Source: Gemmatimonas sp. (GTDB taxonomy: Bacteria > Krumholzibacteriota > Krumholzibacteriia > LZORAL124-64-63). Taken from it: a stretch of DNA of 45,993 nt. Shown here piece after piece: positions 21,301 through 29,148 of the stretch (within the stretch, counting starts at the first letter, position 1; each line of letters starts with the position of its first letter). Location: contig PNOJ01000011.1 of NCBI GenBank assembly GCA_013824755.1, forward strand, positions 1 through 45,993, in the 5' to 3' direction. Under the pieces are notes generated by a model. That model searched no databases, had not been told where the DNA came from, and saw only the letters and a program-made list of their open reading frames with translations. The translations under genes and the position numbers were made by a program.

Positions 21301-22617
21301 ATGAGCAGGGAGAAGATCGTCATCATCGGCGCCGCCGGACGCGACTTCCACAACTTCAACTGCGTCTTCCGCGACGACGACAAGTACGAGGTGGTGGCGT
21401 TCACCGCCGCCCAGATCCCCGACATCGACGGACGCCGCTACCCCGCCGCGCTGGCGGGGCGCCTCTACCCGCAGGGCATCCCCATCCACGCCGAGGCGGA
21501 CCTGCCCGACCTGATCGCCGAGCACGGCGTCGCCTGCTGCGTGTTCTCCTACAGCGACGTGGCCCACGAGGACGTCATGCACAAGGCGGCGCTGGTGAAC
21601 TCCTGCGGCGCCGACTTCAAGCTCCTGGGCGAGCGCCTCACGCAGCTGCCGAGCAGCAAGCCCGTGATCGCCATCTGCGCGGTGCGCACCGGCTGCGGCA
21701 AGAGCCAGACCACGCGCCGCATCGCCGAGATCCTGCAGGCGGCCGGCAAGAAGGTCGTCGCGGTGCGCCACCCCATGCCCTACGGCGACCTCGAGAAGCA
21801 GGCCGTCCAGCGCTTCGCGACCGTGGAGGACCTCAAGAAGCACGACTGCACCATCGAGGAGATGGAGGAGTACGAGCCCCACGTCGCGCGCGGCAGCGTC
21901 ATCTACGCCGGCGTGGACTACGAGAAGATCCTGCGCGCGGCCGAGAAGGAGGCCGACGTCATCCTCTGGGACGGCGGCAACAACGACACGCCCTTCTACA
22001 AGCCCGACCTGCTGGTGGTGGTCGCCGACCCGCACCGCCCCGGCCACGAGCTGACGTACTACCCCGGCGAGACCAACGTGCGCCTGGCCGACGTCGTGAT
22101 CATCAACAAGGTCGTGGAGGCCGAGTTCGAGAACATCGAGACCGTGCGCCAGAACGTGCGCAGCATCAACCCGGACTGCCTGATCATCGAGGCGGCGTCG
22201 CCGCTGACCATCGACCACCCGGAGCTGATCCGCGACAAGCGCGTGCTGGTGGTCGAGGACGGCCCGACCCTGACCCACGGCGGCATGACCTACGGCGCGG
22301 GCGTGATCGCGGCCATGCGCGCCGGCGCGGCCGACCTCGTGGACCCGCGCCCCTGGGTGAAGGGCAAGCTCGCGGAGACCTTCGCGATCTACCCCGAGAT
22401 CGGCGCCCTGCTGCCGGCCATGGGTTACGGCGAGGAGCAGGTCCGCGATCTCGAGGCCACGATCAACGCGGTCGAGTGCGACGCGGTGGTCATCGGCACG
22501 CCCATCGACCTGAATCGCATCGTGAAGATCCGCAAGCCGACGGTCCGTGTCGGCTACGACCTGCAGGAGATCGGCAAGCCCGACCTGGTCGAGGTCCTGC
22601 GCAAGTTCACCGCGTGA
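21301..22617 (+). CDS. cyclic 2,3-diphosphoglycerate synthetase-like P-loop protein
   Basis: Protein of 438 residues that resembles archaeal cyclic 2,3-diphosphoglycerate synthetase (CpgS, about 460 residues) over its whole length. Visible features are the N-terminal IVIIGAAGRDFHNFN, a P-loop AVRTGCGKSQTTRR near residue 130, ILWDGGNNDTPFYKPDL, and VVIINKV as a possible base-binding motif. CpgS condenses 2,3-bisphosphoglycerate to the cyclic form, an osmolyte/thermoprotectant of methanogens. Bacterial homologues exist but their role is not established, so this function is inferred. ATG 21301 has AGAGG upstream and matches the family start. An in-frame GTG at 21265 with a strong GGGGGAGG is a possible alternative adding 12 residues. 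A terminator follows the stop. Confidence 0.75.
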   Translation: MSREKIVIIGAAGRDFHNFNCVFRDDDKYEVVAFTAAQIPDIDGRRYPAALAGRLYPQGIPIHAEADLPDLIAEHGVACCVFSYSDVAHEDVMHKAALVNSCGADFKLLGERLTQLPSSKPVIAICAVRTGCGKSQTTRRIAEILQAAGKKVVAVRHPMPYGDLEKQAVQRFATVEDLKKHDCTIEEMEEYEPHVARGSVIYAGVDYEKILRAAEKEADVILWDGGNNDTPFYKPDLLVVVADPHRPGHELTYYPGETNVRLADVVIINKVVEAEFENIETVRQNVRSINPDCLIIEAASPLTIDHPELIRDKRVLVVEDGPTLTHGGMTYGAGVIAAMRAGAADLVDPRPWVKGKLAETFAIYPEIGALLPAMGYGEEQVRDLEATINAVECDAVVIGTPIDLNRIVKIRKPTVRVGYDLQEIGKPDLVEVLRKFTA

Positions 22618-22625
22618 CGCGACGG

Positions 22626-22656
22626 CGGGGGAGGGCCGACGCCCTCCCCCGTTTTT
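22626..22656 (+). terminator. rho-independent terminator after the CpgS-like gene
   Basis: A perfect 11 bp stem (22626-22636 with 22641-22651), a CGAC tetraloop and TTTTT at 22652-22656. It starts 9 bases after the CpgS-like gene and separates it from sucC. Confidence 0.93.
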
Positions 22657-22699
22657 CCGTCCCGGGCGCTGTTCATGATTCACAGCCGGAGGTCGTCCA

Positions 22700-23833
22700 T
22701 TGAACATCCACGAGTACCAGGCGAAGGACCTGTTCCGCGACGCGGGCCTGACGGTGCCGCCGGGCGGGATCGCCACGACCGTCGAGGAGGCCCTGTCGCT
22801 CGCGCGCGGGCTCGGGCTGCCCGTGATGGTCAAGTCCCAGGTCCTGGCCGGCGGCCGCGGCAAGGCGGGCGGCGTCAAGTTCTGCAAGACCGAGGACGAC
22901 GTGCGCACGCACGCGGGCAACATCCTGGGCATGGACATCAAGGGCCACACCGTGCGCAAGGTGCTGGTGACCCCGGCCGAGACCATCGCCGCGGAGTTCT
23001 ACCTCGGGATGCTCGTGGACCGCGCCAGCCGGCGCGTGCTGCTGATGGCCAGCGCCGAGGGCGGCGTGGAGATCGAGAAGGTGGCCGTCGAGAAGCCCGA
23101 GGCCATCCTCAAGCACGCCATCGACCCGCGCTTCGGCCTGCTCGACCACGAGGCCATGGCCGTGGCCCTGCGGCTGGACCCGGACGTGAAGCGGGCGCGC
23201 CAGCTCGCCGACGCCATGCAGAAGCTCTACAAGGCCTTCCTGGCCGCCGACGCCAGCCTGGCCGAGATCAACCCCTTCATCTTCACCGACCAGGGCGTGG
23301 GCAAGGCGATCGACGCCAAGATCAACCTGGACGACAACGCGCTCTTCCGACACCCGGGCTTCGCCGCGCTGCGCGACCTGGACGAGGAGAACCCCAGCGA
23401 GCGGATGGCCCGCGAGGCCGACCTCTCCTTCGTGAAGCTCGACGGCAACGTGGGCTGCCTGGTCAACGGCGCCGGCCTGGCGATGGCGACCATGGACCTC
23501 GTGCAGTACTACGGCGGCCGCCCCGCCAACTTCCTGGACATCGGCGGCAGCTCCAACCCGGACAAGGTCGTCAACGCGCTGCGCATCATCCTGGGCGACC
23601 CGAACGTCGAGGTGATCCTGTTCAACATCTTCGGCGGCATCACGCGCTGCGACGACGTCGCCCGCGGGATCATCGCCGCCACCGAGCGCATGGAGATCAA
23701 GGTGCCCATCGTGGTGCGCCTGACCGGCACCAACGAGGCCGAGGCCCGCGAGCTGCTCGCCAAGACCGACCTGGTCGGGGCCGCCACCATGGACGAAGCC
23801 GTGCAGAAGGCCCTCGAACTCGCCGGCAAGTAG
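22700..23833 (+). CDS. sucC: succinate-CoA ligase (ADP-forming) subunit beta
   Basis: Protein of 377 residues, close to the usual 388. The ATP-grasp N-terminal domain begins [16 protein letters not shown] and carries [14 protein letters not shown]. The C-terminal CoA-ligase domain has [26 protein letters not shown] and [10 protein letters not shown]. With SucD it converts succinyl-CoA, ADP and phosphate to succinate, ATP and CoA in the TCA cycle. The start is TTG at 22700, with GGAGGT 8 bases upstream; no ATG or GTG fits the family N terminus. It is followed by sucD after 42 bases. Confidence 0.96.
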   Translation: MNIHEYQAKDLFRDAGLTVPPGGIATTVEEALSLARGLGLPVMVKSQVLAGGRGKAGGVKFCKTEDDVRTHAGNILGMDIKGHTVRKVLVTPAETIAAEFYLGMLVDRASRRVLLMASAEGGVEIEKVAVEKPEAILKHAIDPRFGLLDHEAMAVALRLDPDVKRARQLADAMQKLYKAFLAADASLAEINPFIFTDQGVGKAIDAKINLDDNALFRHPGFAALRDLDEENPSERMAREADLSFVKLDGNVGCLVNGAGLAMATMDLVQYYGGRPANFLDIGGSSNPDKVVNALRIILGDPNVEVILFNIFGGITRCDDVARGIIAATERMEIKVPIVVRLTGTNEAEARELLAKTDLVGAATMDEAVQKALELAGK

Positions 23834-23875
23834 CGCCGGGCGGTCGGCCGCCGGACACACGAACAGGAGCGAATC

Positions 23876-24754
23876 ATGGCGATTTTCTGCACGGACCAGA
23901 CGAAGATCCTGATCCAGGGCATCACCGGCCGCGACGGGAGCTTCCACGCGAAGTCCATGCTCGGCTACGGCACCAACATCGTGGCCGGTGTCACGCCGGG
24001 CCGCGGCGGCCAGACCTTCGAGGGGAAGGTGCCGGTCTTCGACACGGTCAAGGACGCGGTCGCCGCCACGGGCGCCGAGGCCTCGGTCATCTTCGTGCCC
24101 CCGGCCGGCGCCGCCGGCGCCGTCTTCGAGGCGGCCGACGCCGGCTGCAAGCTGGTGGTCTGCATCACCGAGGGCGTGCCGACCCTGGACATGGTCAAGG
24201 TCATGCCCTACCTCGCCGAGCGCGGCGTGCGCCTGGTCGGGCCCAACTGCCCCGGCTTCATCAACCCCGGGCAGAAGGCCAAGCTCGGCATCATGCCCAC
24301 CAACATCGTGGCGCCCGGGCCGGTCGGCCTGATCTCGCGCAGCGGGACGCTGACCTACGAGGTCGTCGACGCCCTGACCCGCGCGGGCCTGGGCCAGACG
24401 ACGTGCCTGGGCATCGGCGGCGACCCGGTCATCGGGACGAACTTCATGGACGCCCTGCAGGCGTTCCACGCCGACCCCGCGACGCAGGCCCTGGTCATGA
24501 TCGGGGAGATCGGCGGCGACGCCGAGGAGCGGGCCGCCGACTTCGTGAAGGCCAACATGAAGATCCCGGTCGTGTCGTTCATCGCCGGGCGCACCGCGCC
24601 CCCGGGCAAGCGGATGGGCCACGCCGGCGCGATCGTGTCCGGCGGCGCCGGCACGGCGGCCGAGAAGAAGAAGGCGCTCGAGTCGGCCGGCATCCCGGTC
24701 GCCGACCGCCCGGCGGACGTGGTGCCGCTGCTGCAGCAGATCTGGAAGCGTTGA
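23876..24754 (+). CDS. sucD: succinate-CoA ligase subunit alpha
   Basis: Protein of 292 residues. The CoA-binding Rossmann domain shows [18 protein letters not shown] and [12 protein letters not shown]. The ligase domain has [22 protein letters not shown] and [12 protein letters not shown]. The phosphohistidine lies in [14 protein letters not shown]. It pairs with SucB-type beta subunit SucC encoded just upstream. ATG 23876 has ACAGGAGCG upstream. Length and all motifs are normal for the family. Confidence 0.96.
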   Translation: MAIFCTDQTKILIQGITGRDGSFHAKSMLGYGTNIVAGVTPGRGGQTFEGKVPVFDTVKDAVAATGAEASVIFVPPAGAAGAVFEAADAGCKLVVCITEGVPTLDMVKVMPYLAERGVRLVGPNCPGFINPGQKAKLGIMPTNIVAPGPVGLISRSGTLTYEVVDALTRAGLGQTTCLGIGGDPVIGTNFMDALQAFHADPATQALVMIGEIGGDAEERAADFVKANMKIPVVSFIAGRTAPPGKRMGHAGAIVSGGAGTAAEKKKALESAGIPVADRPADVVPLLQQIWKR

Positions 24755-24779
24755 ACCGGACCGTCGAAAGGACGATGAG

Positions 24780-25211
24780 TTGGAGCAGACCTACATGATG
24801 ATCAAGCCGGAGATCGTCGCCGCCGAGACCCAGCAGGTCGGCGCGATCCTGGCCCACGTGCAGCGGGCGGGCTTCCGCATCCGCAACCTGGCGCTCAAGA
24901 GCCTGAGCCGGGCCACGGTGGAGGAATTCTACGCCGTCCACCGCGAGCGGCCGTTCTTCCCCGAACTGGTGGACTACATCGCGTCGGGGCCGGTGGTGGC
25001 GATCCACCTGGAGCGCGACCAGGCCGTGGTGAAGCTGCGGGAACTGGTCGGCTCGACCAACCCCCGCGACGCCGCCTGCGGCACCCTGCGCGACCTGTAC
25101 GGGGCGTCGCTGTCCCAGAACGCCGTTCACGCCTCGGATTCGCCGGAAAACGCCCTGCGCGAGATCGGCATCGTCTTCGGCGAGGGCCGGGGGCAGGGCC
25201 GGGCGTCTTGA
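24780..25211 (+). CDS. ndk: nucleoside diphosphate kinase
   Basis: Protein of 143 residues. It transfers the gamma phosphate between nucleoside triphosphates and diphosphates through H117 (NAVHASDS). The N terminus EQTYMMIKPE, the VVAIHLERDQAV strand and the GSTNPRDAACGTLRDLYG Kpn-loop region are standard. The start is TTG 24780, preceded by AAAGGACGATGAG; it gives the family N terminus, whereas the first ATG (24795) would cut it by five residues. Its place after sucCD fits succinyl-CoA ligase/NDK cooperation in making NTPs. The stop TGA (25209-25211) lies inside the next gene's -35 box. Confidence 0.93.
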   Translation: MEQTYMMIKPEIVAAETQQVGAILAHVQRAGFRIRNLALKSLSRATVEEFYAVHRERPFFPELVDYIASGPVVAIHLERDQAVVKLRELVGSTNPRDAACGTLRDLYGASLSQNAVHASDSPENALREIGIVFGEGRGQGRAS

Positions 25212-25236
25212 CAGACGACGGTCGCACTCGTAACGT
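25208..25236 (+). promoter_or_regulatory. sigma-70-type promoter for yceD-rpmF-plsX-fab operon
   Basis: A consensus TTGACA at 25208-25213, 17 bases, then TAACGT at 25231-25236. The -35 box contains the ndk stop codon. Predicted transcription begins near 25243, upstream of the ATG at 25298. Confidence 0.6.
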
Positions 25237-25297
25237 GGTGCGCTTGCACGGCGCCGGGCCGGGGCGGGCCCGGACCGGACGCGGGCGTGCGCCCGGA

Positions 25298-25786
25298 ATG
25301 AAGCTGAACCTGGACACCCTGCCCTTCGGCCGCTCCGCCCTGGAGGTGGAGCTGACCTTCCTCGTCGAGGACGAGGAGGGCGGCGGGACGGGTCTGACCG
25401 TCGTCGGCGAGCTGGCGGTGGACAACGTCGACAGCCGCGTCCTGGTCGCCGGCGTCCTGGCGGTGTCCAGCCCGGCGGTGTGCGACCGTTGCCTGGAGGC
25501 CTTCACGCTGGCCTACGAGGCGGGCGTCGACATCCAGGTCATCCGGTCGAAGCCGGGGACACCCGACGAGGAAACGCCCGACACCTGGATCCTGCACCAG
25601 GCGCGCGGCGAGATCGACCTGGACGAGCCCCTGCGCGAGGCCGCGCTGCTGGACCTGCCGATCAAGCGGGTCTGCCGCGAGGATTGCCTGGGGATCTGCC
25701 CCACCTGCGGGGCGGAACGTAACCGGAAAGACTGCGATTGCCCCCGGGAACCCGCCGACCCGCGCTGGGACGGACTGGATTCCTGA
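25298..25786 (+). CDS. yceD: YceD/DUF177 family protein (large-subunit rRNA accumulation)
   Basis: Protein of 162 residues from the ATG at 25298 (KLNLDTLPFGRSALEVELTF). DUF177 proteins help accumulate 23S rRNA and typically sit just before rpmF, as here. The central CDRCLEAF and the C-terminal CREDCLGICPTCG with KDCDC give a cysteine cluster that probably binds zinc. An in-frame TTG at 25208 would add 30 residues and overlap the ndk stop, but that TTG is the first half of a good -35 box and the added Arg/Gly-rich residues are not family-like. I therefore prefer 25298; the start is only moderately certain. Confidence 0.85.
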   Translation: MKLNLDTLPFGRSALEVELTFLVEDEEGGGTGLTVVGELAVDNVDSRVLVAGVLAVSSPAVCDRCLEAFTLAYEAGVDIQVIRSKPGTPDEETPDTWILHQARGEIDLDEPLREAALLDLPIKRVCREDCLGICPTCGAERNRKDCDCPREPADPRWDGLDS

Positions 25787-25808
25787 ACACCGGAAGCGAG
25801 GCATCGAG

Positions 25809-25991
25809 ATGGCTGTTCCCAAGAAAAAGACGAGCCACATGCGCAAGGGCACCCGCCGCGCGCACTGGCACCTGGCCACCCCCAGCGCGTCGAAGTGCGC
25901 GCATTGCGGCGCGCCCTGTCGCCCCCACCGCGTCTGCCGCGCGTGCGGCCACTACGGCGCCCGTGAAGTGATCGTGGTCGAAAAGAGCTAG
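25809..25991 (+). CDS. rpmF: 50S ribosomal protein L32
   Basis: Protein of 60 residues, the usual L32 size. The N terminus AVPKKKTSHMRKGTRRAHW is the L32 signature, and two Cys pairs (CAHC and CRAC) form the zinc ribbon of the C+ form. It is a large-subunit protein near the peptidyl transferase exit side. ATG 25809 has GAGGCATCGAG upstream. The yceD-rpmF-plsX-fab order is widely conserved in bacteria. Confidence 0.97.
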   Translation: MAVPKKKTSHMRKGTRRAHWHLATPSASKCAHCGAPCRPHRVCRACGHYGAREVIVVEKS

Positions 25992-26036
25992 CGGGGAAGA
26001 GCCAGGCGGTTCCGGGAGCCGGCAAGGAGGTCGGGC

Positions 26037-27038
26037 ATGGACGGCAATGCGCCGCGCAAGGTGGTCGTGGCCGTGGACGCCATGGGCGGGGACTTCGGCC
26101 CCACCGCGGTGGTGCCGGGCGCCGTGGCGGCCGCACGCGCCGAGCCCGGACTGGCCCTGGCCCTCTACGGCGACCCCGACACCCTGGACGCCCAGCTCGA
26201 CGACCTCGGCGCGCGCGACCTGCCCATCGAGGTCGTGGCCTGCCGCGACCGCATCGAGATGGGCGAATCGCCGGCCGCGGCGGTCAAGGGCCGCCCCGAC
26301 GCTCCCATCGTGCGGGCCACCCGGGACCACCGCGAGGGCCGCGTGCAGGCGGTGGTCAGCGCCGGCAGCACCGGCGCGCAGGTCGCCGCCAGCCTGATGA
26401 TCCTCGGACGCCTCGAGGGCGTCGACCGCCCCGCGATCGCGACCGGCATCCCCACCCTGAACGGCCGCTTCCTGCTGCTGGACGTCGGCGCCAACGTGCA
26501 GTGCACCCCCGAGCACCTGCTGGTCTTCGCGCTGCTCGGCGACGAGTACGCGCGCCGCCTGATGGACGTCGAGACGCCGCGCGTCGGCCTGCTGAACATC
26601 GGCGAGGAGCCGACCAAGGGCACCGAGCTCTGCGTCCAGGCCCACGCCCTGCTGCGCGACGCCCCGCTGAACTTCGTCGGCAACGTGGAGAGCCGGCACC
26701 TGCTGGACGGCGCGGCCGACGTCGTGGTCACCGACGGCTTCACCGGCAACATCGCGCTGAAGCTCGTCGAGGGCTTCGGGGGCTTCCTGCAGACGGCGGC
26801 CCGGCAGTTCCTCGCCGGCGGCGCCGCCGACGCGGGGGAGGGCCTGCGCGGCCTGCTGCACCGCCTCGACTACACGTCCACCGGCGGCGCCCTGCTGCTG
26901 GGCGTGCGCGGCTCTTCCATCATCTGCCACGGCGCCAGCCCCGCCCGCGCGATCCAGAGCGCGGTGCTGGCCGCGGGCCGCATGGCCAGACTCGACCTGC
27001 CGGGCCTGCTGCAGCAGCGGCTGGCTGGGCGCGCCTGA
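26037..27038 (+). CDS. plsX: phosphate acyltransferase PlsX
   Basis: Protein of 333 residues. It makes acyl-phosphate from acyl-ACP for PlsY in phosphatidic acid synthesis. Family motifs are VAVDAMGGDFGP, SAGSTGAQVAAS, LLDVGANVQC, LNIGEEPTKG, VVTDGFTGNIALK and the C-terminal GASPARAIQSAV. ATG 26037 is preceded by AAGGAGGTCGGGC, one of the strongest ribosome-binding sites in the window. It acts at the cytoplasmic face of the membrane. Confidence 0.96.
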   Translation: MDGNAPRKVVVAVDAMGGDFGPTAVVPGAVAAARAEPGLALALYGDPDTLDAQLDDLGARDLPIEVVACRDRIEMGESPAAAVKGRPDAPIVRATRDHREGRVQAVVSAGSTGAQVAASLMILGRLEGVDRPAIATGIPTLNGRFLLLDVGANVQCTPEHLLVFALLGDEYARRLMDVETPRVGLLNIGEEPTKGTELCVQAHALLRDAPLNFVGNVESRHLLDGAADVVVTDGFTGNIALKLVEGFGGFLQTAARQFLAGGAADAGEGLRGLLHRLDYTSTGGALLLGVRGSSIICHGASPARAIQSAVLAAGRMARLDLPGLLQQRLAGRA

Positions 27039-27062
27039 CCCCCAACCCGCGAAAGGCCGGCG

Positions 27063-28025
27063 ATGTTCAAGGTTCCCATGCTGTTCCCGGGGCAGGCCTC
27101 GCAGTCCGTCGGCATGGCCGGCGACCTGGCCGCCCGCGGCGGACCCGGCGCCGCCTTCCTGGCGACCGTCGACGACGCGCTGGGCTTCGCGCTCACGCGC
27201 GTGATGCGCGAGGGCCCCGAGGCGACGCTCACCGAGACCTGGAACGCGCAGCCGGCCATCCTCGCCCACTCGGTCGCCGTCGCGCTGGAACTGCGCGAAC
27301 TGGGGATCGCGCCGAGCGTCGTCGCCGGCCACTCGCTGGGCGAGTTCTCGGCCGCGGTGGCGGTGGGCGCGCTGTCGCCGCGCGACGGCCTGGCCCTGGT
27401 GCGGCGCCGCGGCGAGCTGATGTTCGCCGCGGGGCAGGAGCGCCCCGGCACCATGGCGGCGATCATGGGCCTCGACGCCGACGCCGTGCGGCGGGTCTGC
27501 GCCGAGGTCGCCGGCAGCGCCGGCGTGGTCGTGCTGGCCAACCACAACTCGTCCAACCAGATCGCCATCTCCGGCGAGATCGCGGCCGTCGACGCCGCCT
27601 GCGAGGCGCTCAAGGCGGCCGGCGCGAAGCGGGCCCTGCGGCTGAACGTCAGCGGCGCCTTCCATTCGCCGCTGCTGTCGGGCGCGGCGGACAGCTTCGC
27701 CGACCACCTCGCCGACGTCGCGATCGCGGACCCCGAGGCGCCCCTGGTCGCCAACGTGACGGCCGCCCCGTCGACGACCGCGGCACAGCTGCGCGAGGGC
27801 TTCCGGCGGCAGCTCACCTCGCCGGTGCGCTGGCACGAGAGCCTGGCGGCCCTGGTGTCCGGCGCCGCGACGGGGGAGCGCCCCCGCGTCGTGCTGGAGG
27901 TCGGGCCCGGCAAGGTGCTGTCCAACCTGGCCAAGCGGGAATTCCCCGAGGTGACGTTCCTGGCGGTGGGCACGGCCGAGGAGCTGGACAACGTTCTGGA
28001 CACCGTCCGGGGCCTGTTGGCATAA
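27063..28025 (+). CDS. fabD: malonyl-CoA-ACP transacylase
   Basis: Protein of 320 residues. It loads malonyl groups onto ACP. The active-site serine is S91 in VAGHSLGEFSA and the catalytic histidine is H201 in SGAFHSPLL. N-terminal LFPGQASQSVGM and C-terminal EVGPGKVLSNL are family signatures. ATG 27063 has GAAAGG upstream, 24 bases after plsX. The last codons and stop overlap a promoter reading into fabG. Confidence 0.96.
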   Translation: MFKVPMLFPGQASQSVGMAGDLAARGGPGAAFLATVDDALGFALTRVMREGPEATLTETWNAQPAILAHSVAVALELRELGIAPSVVAGHSLGEFSAAVAVGALSPRDGLALVRRRGELMFAAGQERPGTMAAIMGLDADAVRRVCAEVAGSAGVVVLANHNSSNQIAISGEIAAVDAACEALKAAGAKRALRLNVSGAFHSPLLSGAADSFADHLADVAIADPEAPLVANVTAAPSTTAAQLREGFRRQLTSPVRWHESLAALVSGAATGERPRVVLEVGPGKVLSNLAKREFPEVTFLAVGTAEELDNVLDTVRGLLA

Positions 28026-28026
28026 T
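27997..28026 (+). promoter_or_regulatory. candidate internal promoter before fabG
   Basis: TGGACA at 27997-28002, 18 bases, then CATAAT at 28021-28026. The -10 box contains the fabD stop codon (TAA 28023-28025). The same TGGACA-18-(C/T)ATAAT form occurs before the sugar transferase gene at 42655. Confidence 0.55.
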
Positions 28027-28062
28027 CCCGGCCCGACCCGGCCGTTAGCGGAAGGACGACCC

Positions 28063-28794
28063 GTGAGCAACCGCATCGTGATCGTCACCGGCGCCAGCCG
28101 GGGCATCGGCGCGGCGATCGCCCGGCGCCTGTCGGCGGACGGCTACGACCTGGCCCTGGTGGCCCGCAACGCCGACGCCCTGGCCGGGGTCGCCGCCTCG
28201 CTGCCCGGCGCCGGCCGGCACCTGGTGCTGCCGGGCGACGTGTCCAGCTACGAGGCGGTGGAAACGGTGGTCGGCCGGGTCCAGCAGGAACTCGGTCCGG
28301 TCTACGGCCTGGTCAACAACGCCGGGATCACCCGCGACGGGCTGCTGGTGCGCATGTCCGACGCCGCCTGGCGCGAGGTGCTCGACGTCAACCTGACGGG
28401 GACCTTCTACTTTACAAAGGCCGTCACCGCATCTATGATGCGCCAGAAAATCGGACGGATCGTCAACATCACCTCGGTGATCGGCCTCACCGGCAACGCC
28501 GGCCAGGCCAACTACGCGGCGAGCAAGGCGGCCGTCATCGCCTTCACCAAGTCCGTGGCCCGCGAGCTGGGCGGTCGAGCGATCACCTGCAACGCGGTGG
28601 CGCCCGGCTTCATCGAAACGGACATGACGGCGGGCCTGCCAGATGCGGTGCGCGCCGGCATGCTCGGGGACATCCCGTTGAAGCGCTTCGGCCAGGGCGA
28701 GGACGTCGCCGGAGCCGTCGCCTTCCTGTTGTCGCAGGATGCCGCCTACATCACCGGGCAGACGCTCGTGGTCGACGGCGGCATGGTCACGTGA
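28063..28794 (+). CDS. fabG: 3-oxoacyl-ACP reductase
   Basis: Short-chain dehydrogenase of 243 residues. It reduces beta-ketoacyl-ACP with NADPH. The cofactor motif is VTGASRGIGAAIA. VNNAGI and the Tyr-Lys pair Y151/K155 (ANYAASK) form the catalytic site, and GQTLVVDGGM closes the protein. The start is GTG 28063 with GGAAGGACG upstream. Bases about 28409-28453 use AT-rich codons in the middle of a conserved stretch (see findings). Confidence 0.96.
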   Translation: MSNRIVIVTGASRGIGAAIARRLSADGYDLALVARNADALAGVAASLPGAGRHLVLPGDVSSYEAVETVVGRVQQELGPVYGLVNNAGITRDGLLVRMSDAAWREVLDVNLTGTFYFTKAVTASMMRQKIGRIVNITSVIGLTGNAGQANYAASKAAVIAFTKSVARELGGRAITCNAVAPGFIETDMTAGLPDAVRAGMLGDIPLKRFGQGEDVAGAVAFLLSQDAAYITGQTLVVDGGMVT

Positions 28795-28821
28795 AACCTT
28801 CCCAAGGAGGGAACGGCTGAC

Positions 28822-29061
28822 ATGAGCTCCATTCAGGAAAAGGTCTACGAGATCATCGAGCGCAAGCTTTCGGTGAATCCGGAACAGATCACACCCGAAG
28901 CTTCGTTCACCGACGATCTGGGGGCCGACTCCCTGGACACCGTCGAGCTCGTGATGGACCTCGAAGAGGTCTTCAACATCACGATCCCGGAAGAGGACCA
29001 GGAGAAGCTGCGGACCGTGCAGGATGCGATCGACTACCTCGAGTCGCATCTGGACGCGTAG
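28822..29061 (+). CDS. acpP: acyl carrier protein
   Basis: Protein of 79 residues, strongly acidic, with the 4'-phosphopantetheine site S37 in [19 protein letters not shown] shuttles acyl chains through fatty-acid synthesis, and CoaD (11.1 kb upstream) feeds the CoA pathway that supplies its prosthetic group. ATG 28822 is preceded by CAAGGAGGG. It lies between fabG and fabF, the canonical position. Confidence 0.97.
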   Translation: MSSIQEKVYEIIERKLSVNPEQITPEASFTDDLGADSLDTVELVMDLEEVFNITIPEEDQEKLRTVQDAIDYLESHLDA

Positions 29062-29087
29062 CCGCGCCCTTTCCGTGAGCGAACCGT

Positions 29088-29122
29088 CCCCGGTCCTGCG
29101 GACCCGCCGTCACGGACCGGGG
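29088..29122 (+). promoter_or_regulatory. alternative hairpins between acpP and fabF
   Basis: CCCCGGTCC (29088-29096) can pair perfectly with GGACCGGGG (29114-29122, 9 bp). Its GGTCC part (29092-29096) can instead pair with GGACC at 29100-29104 across a 3-base loop. No T tract follows. It could set the high acpP to fabF expression ratio by stabilising or attenuating the transcript; this is inference. Confidence 0.45.
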
Positions 29123-29148
29123 CGATCCGTATATGCAGGGAGGATGGC

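Noticed and set aside
25208-25297. TTG start for the DUF177 gene overlapping the ndk stop
   Set aside because: The TTG is the first half of a good -35 box, and the added residues do not resemble the family; kept as an alternative only.
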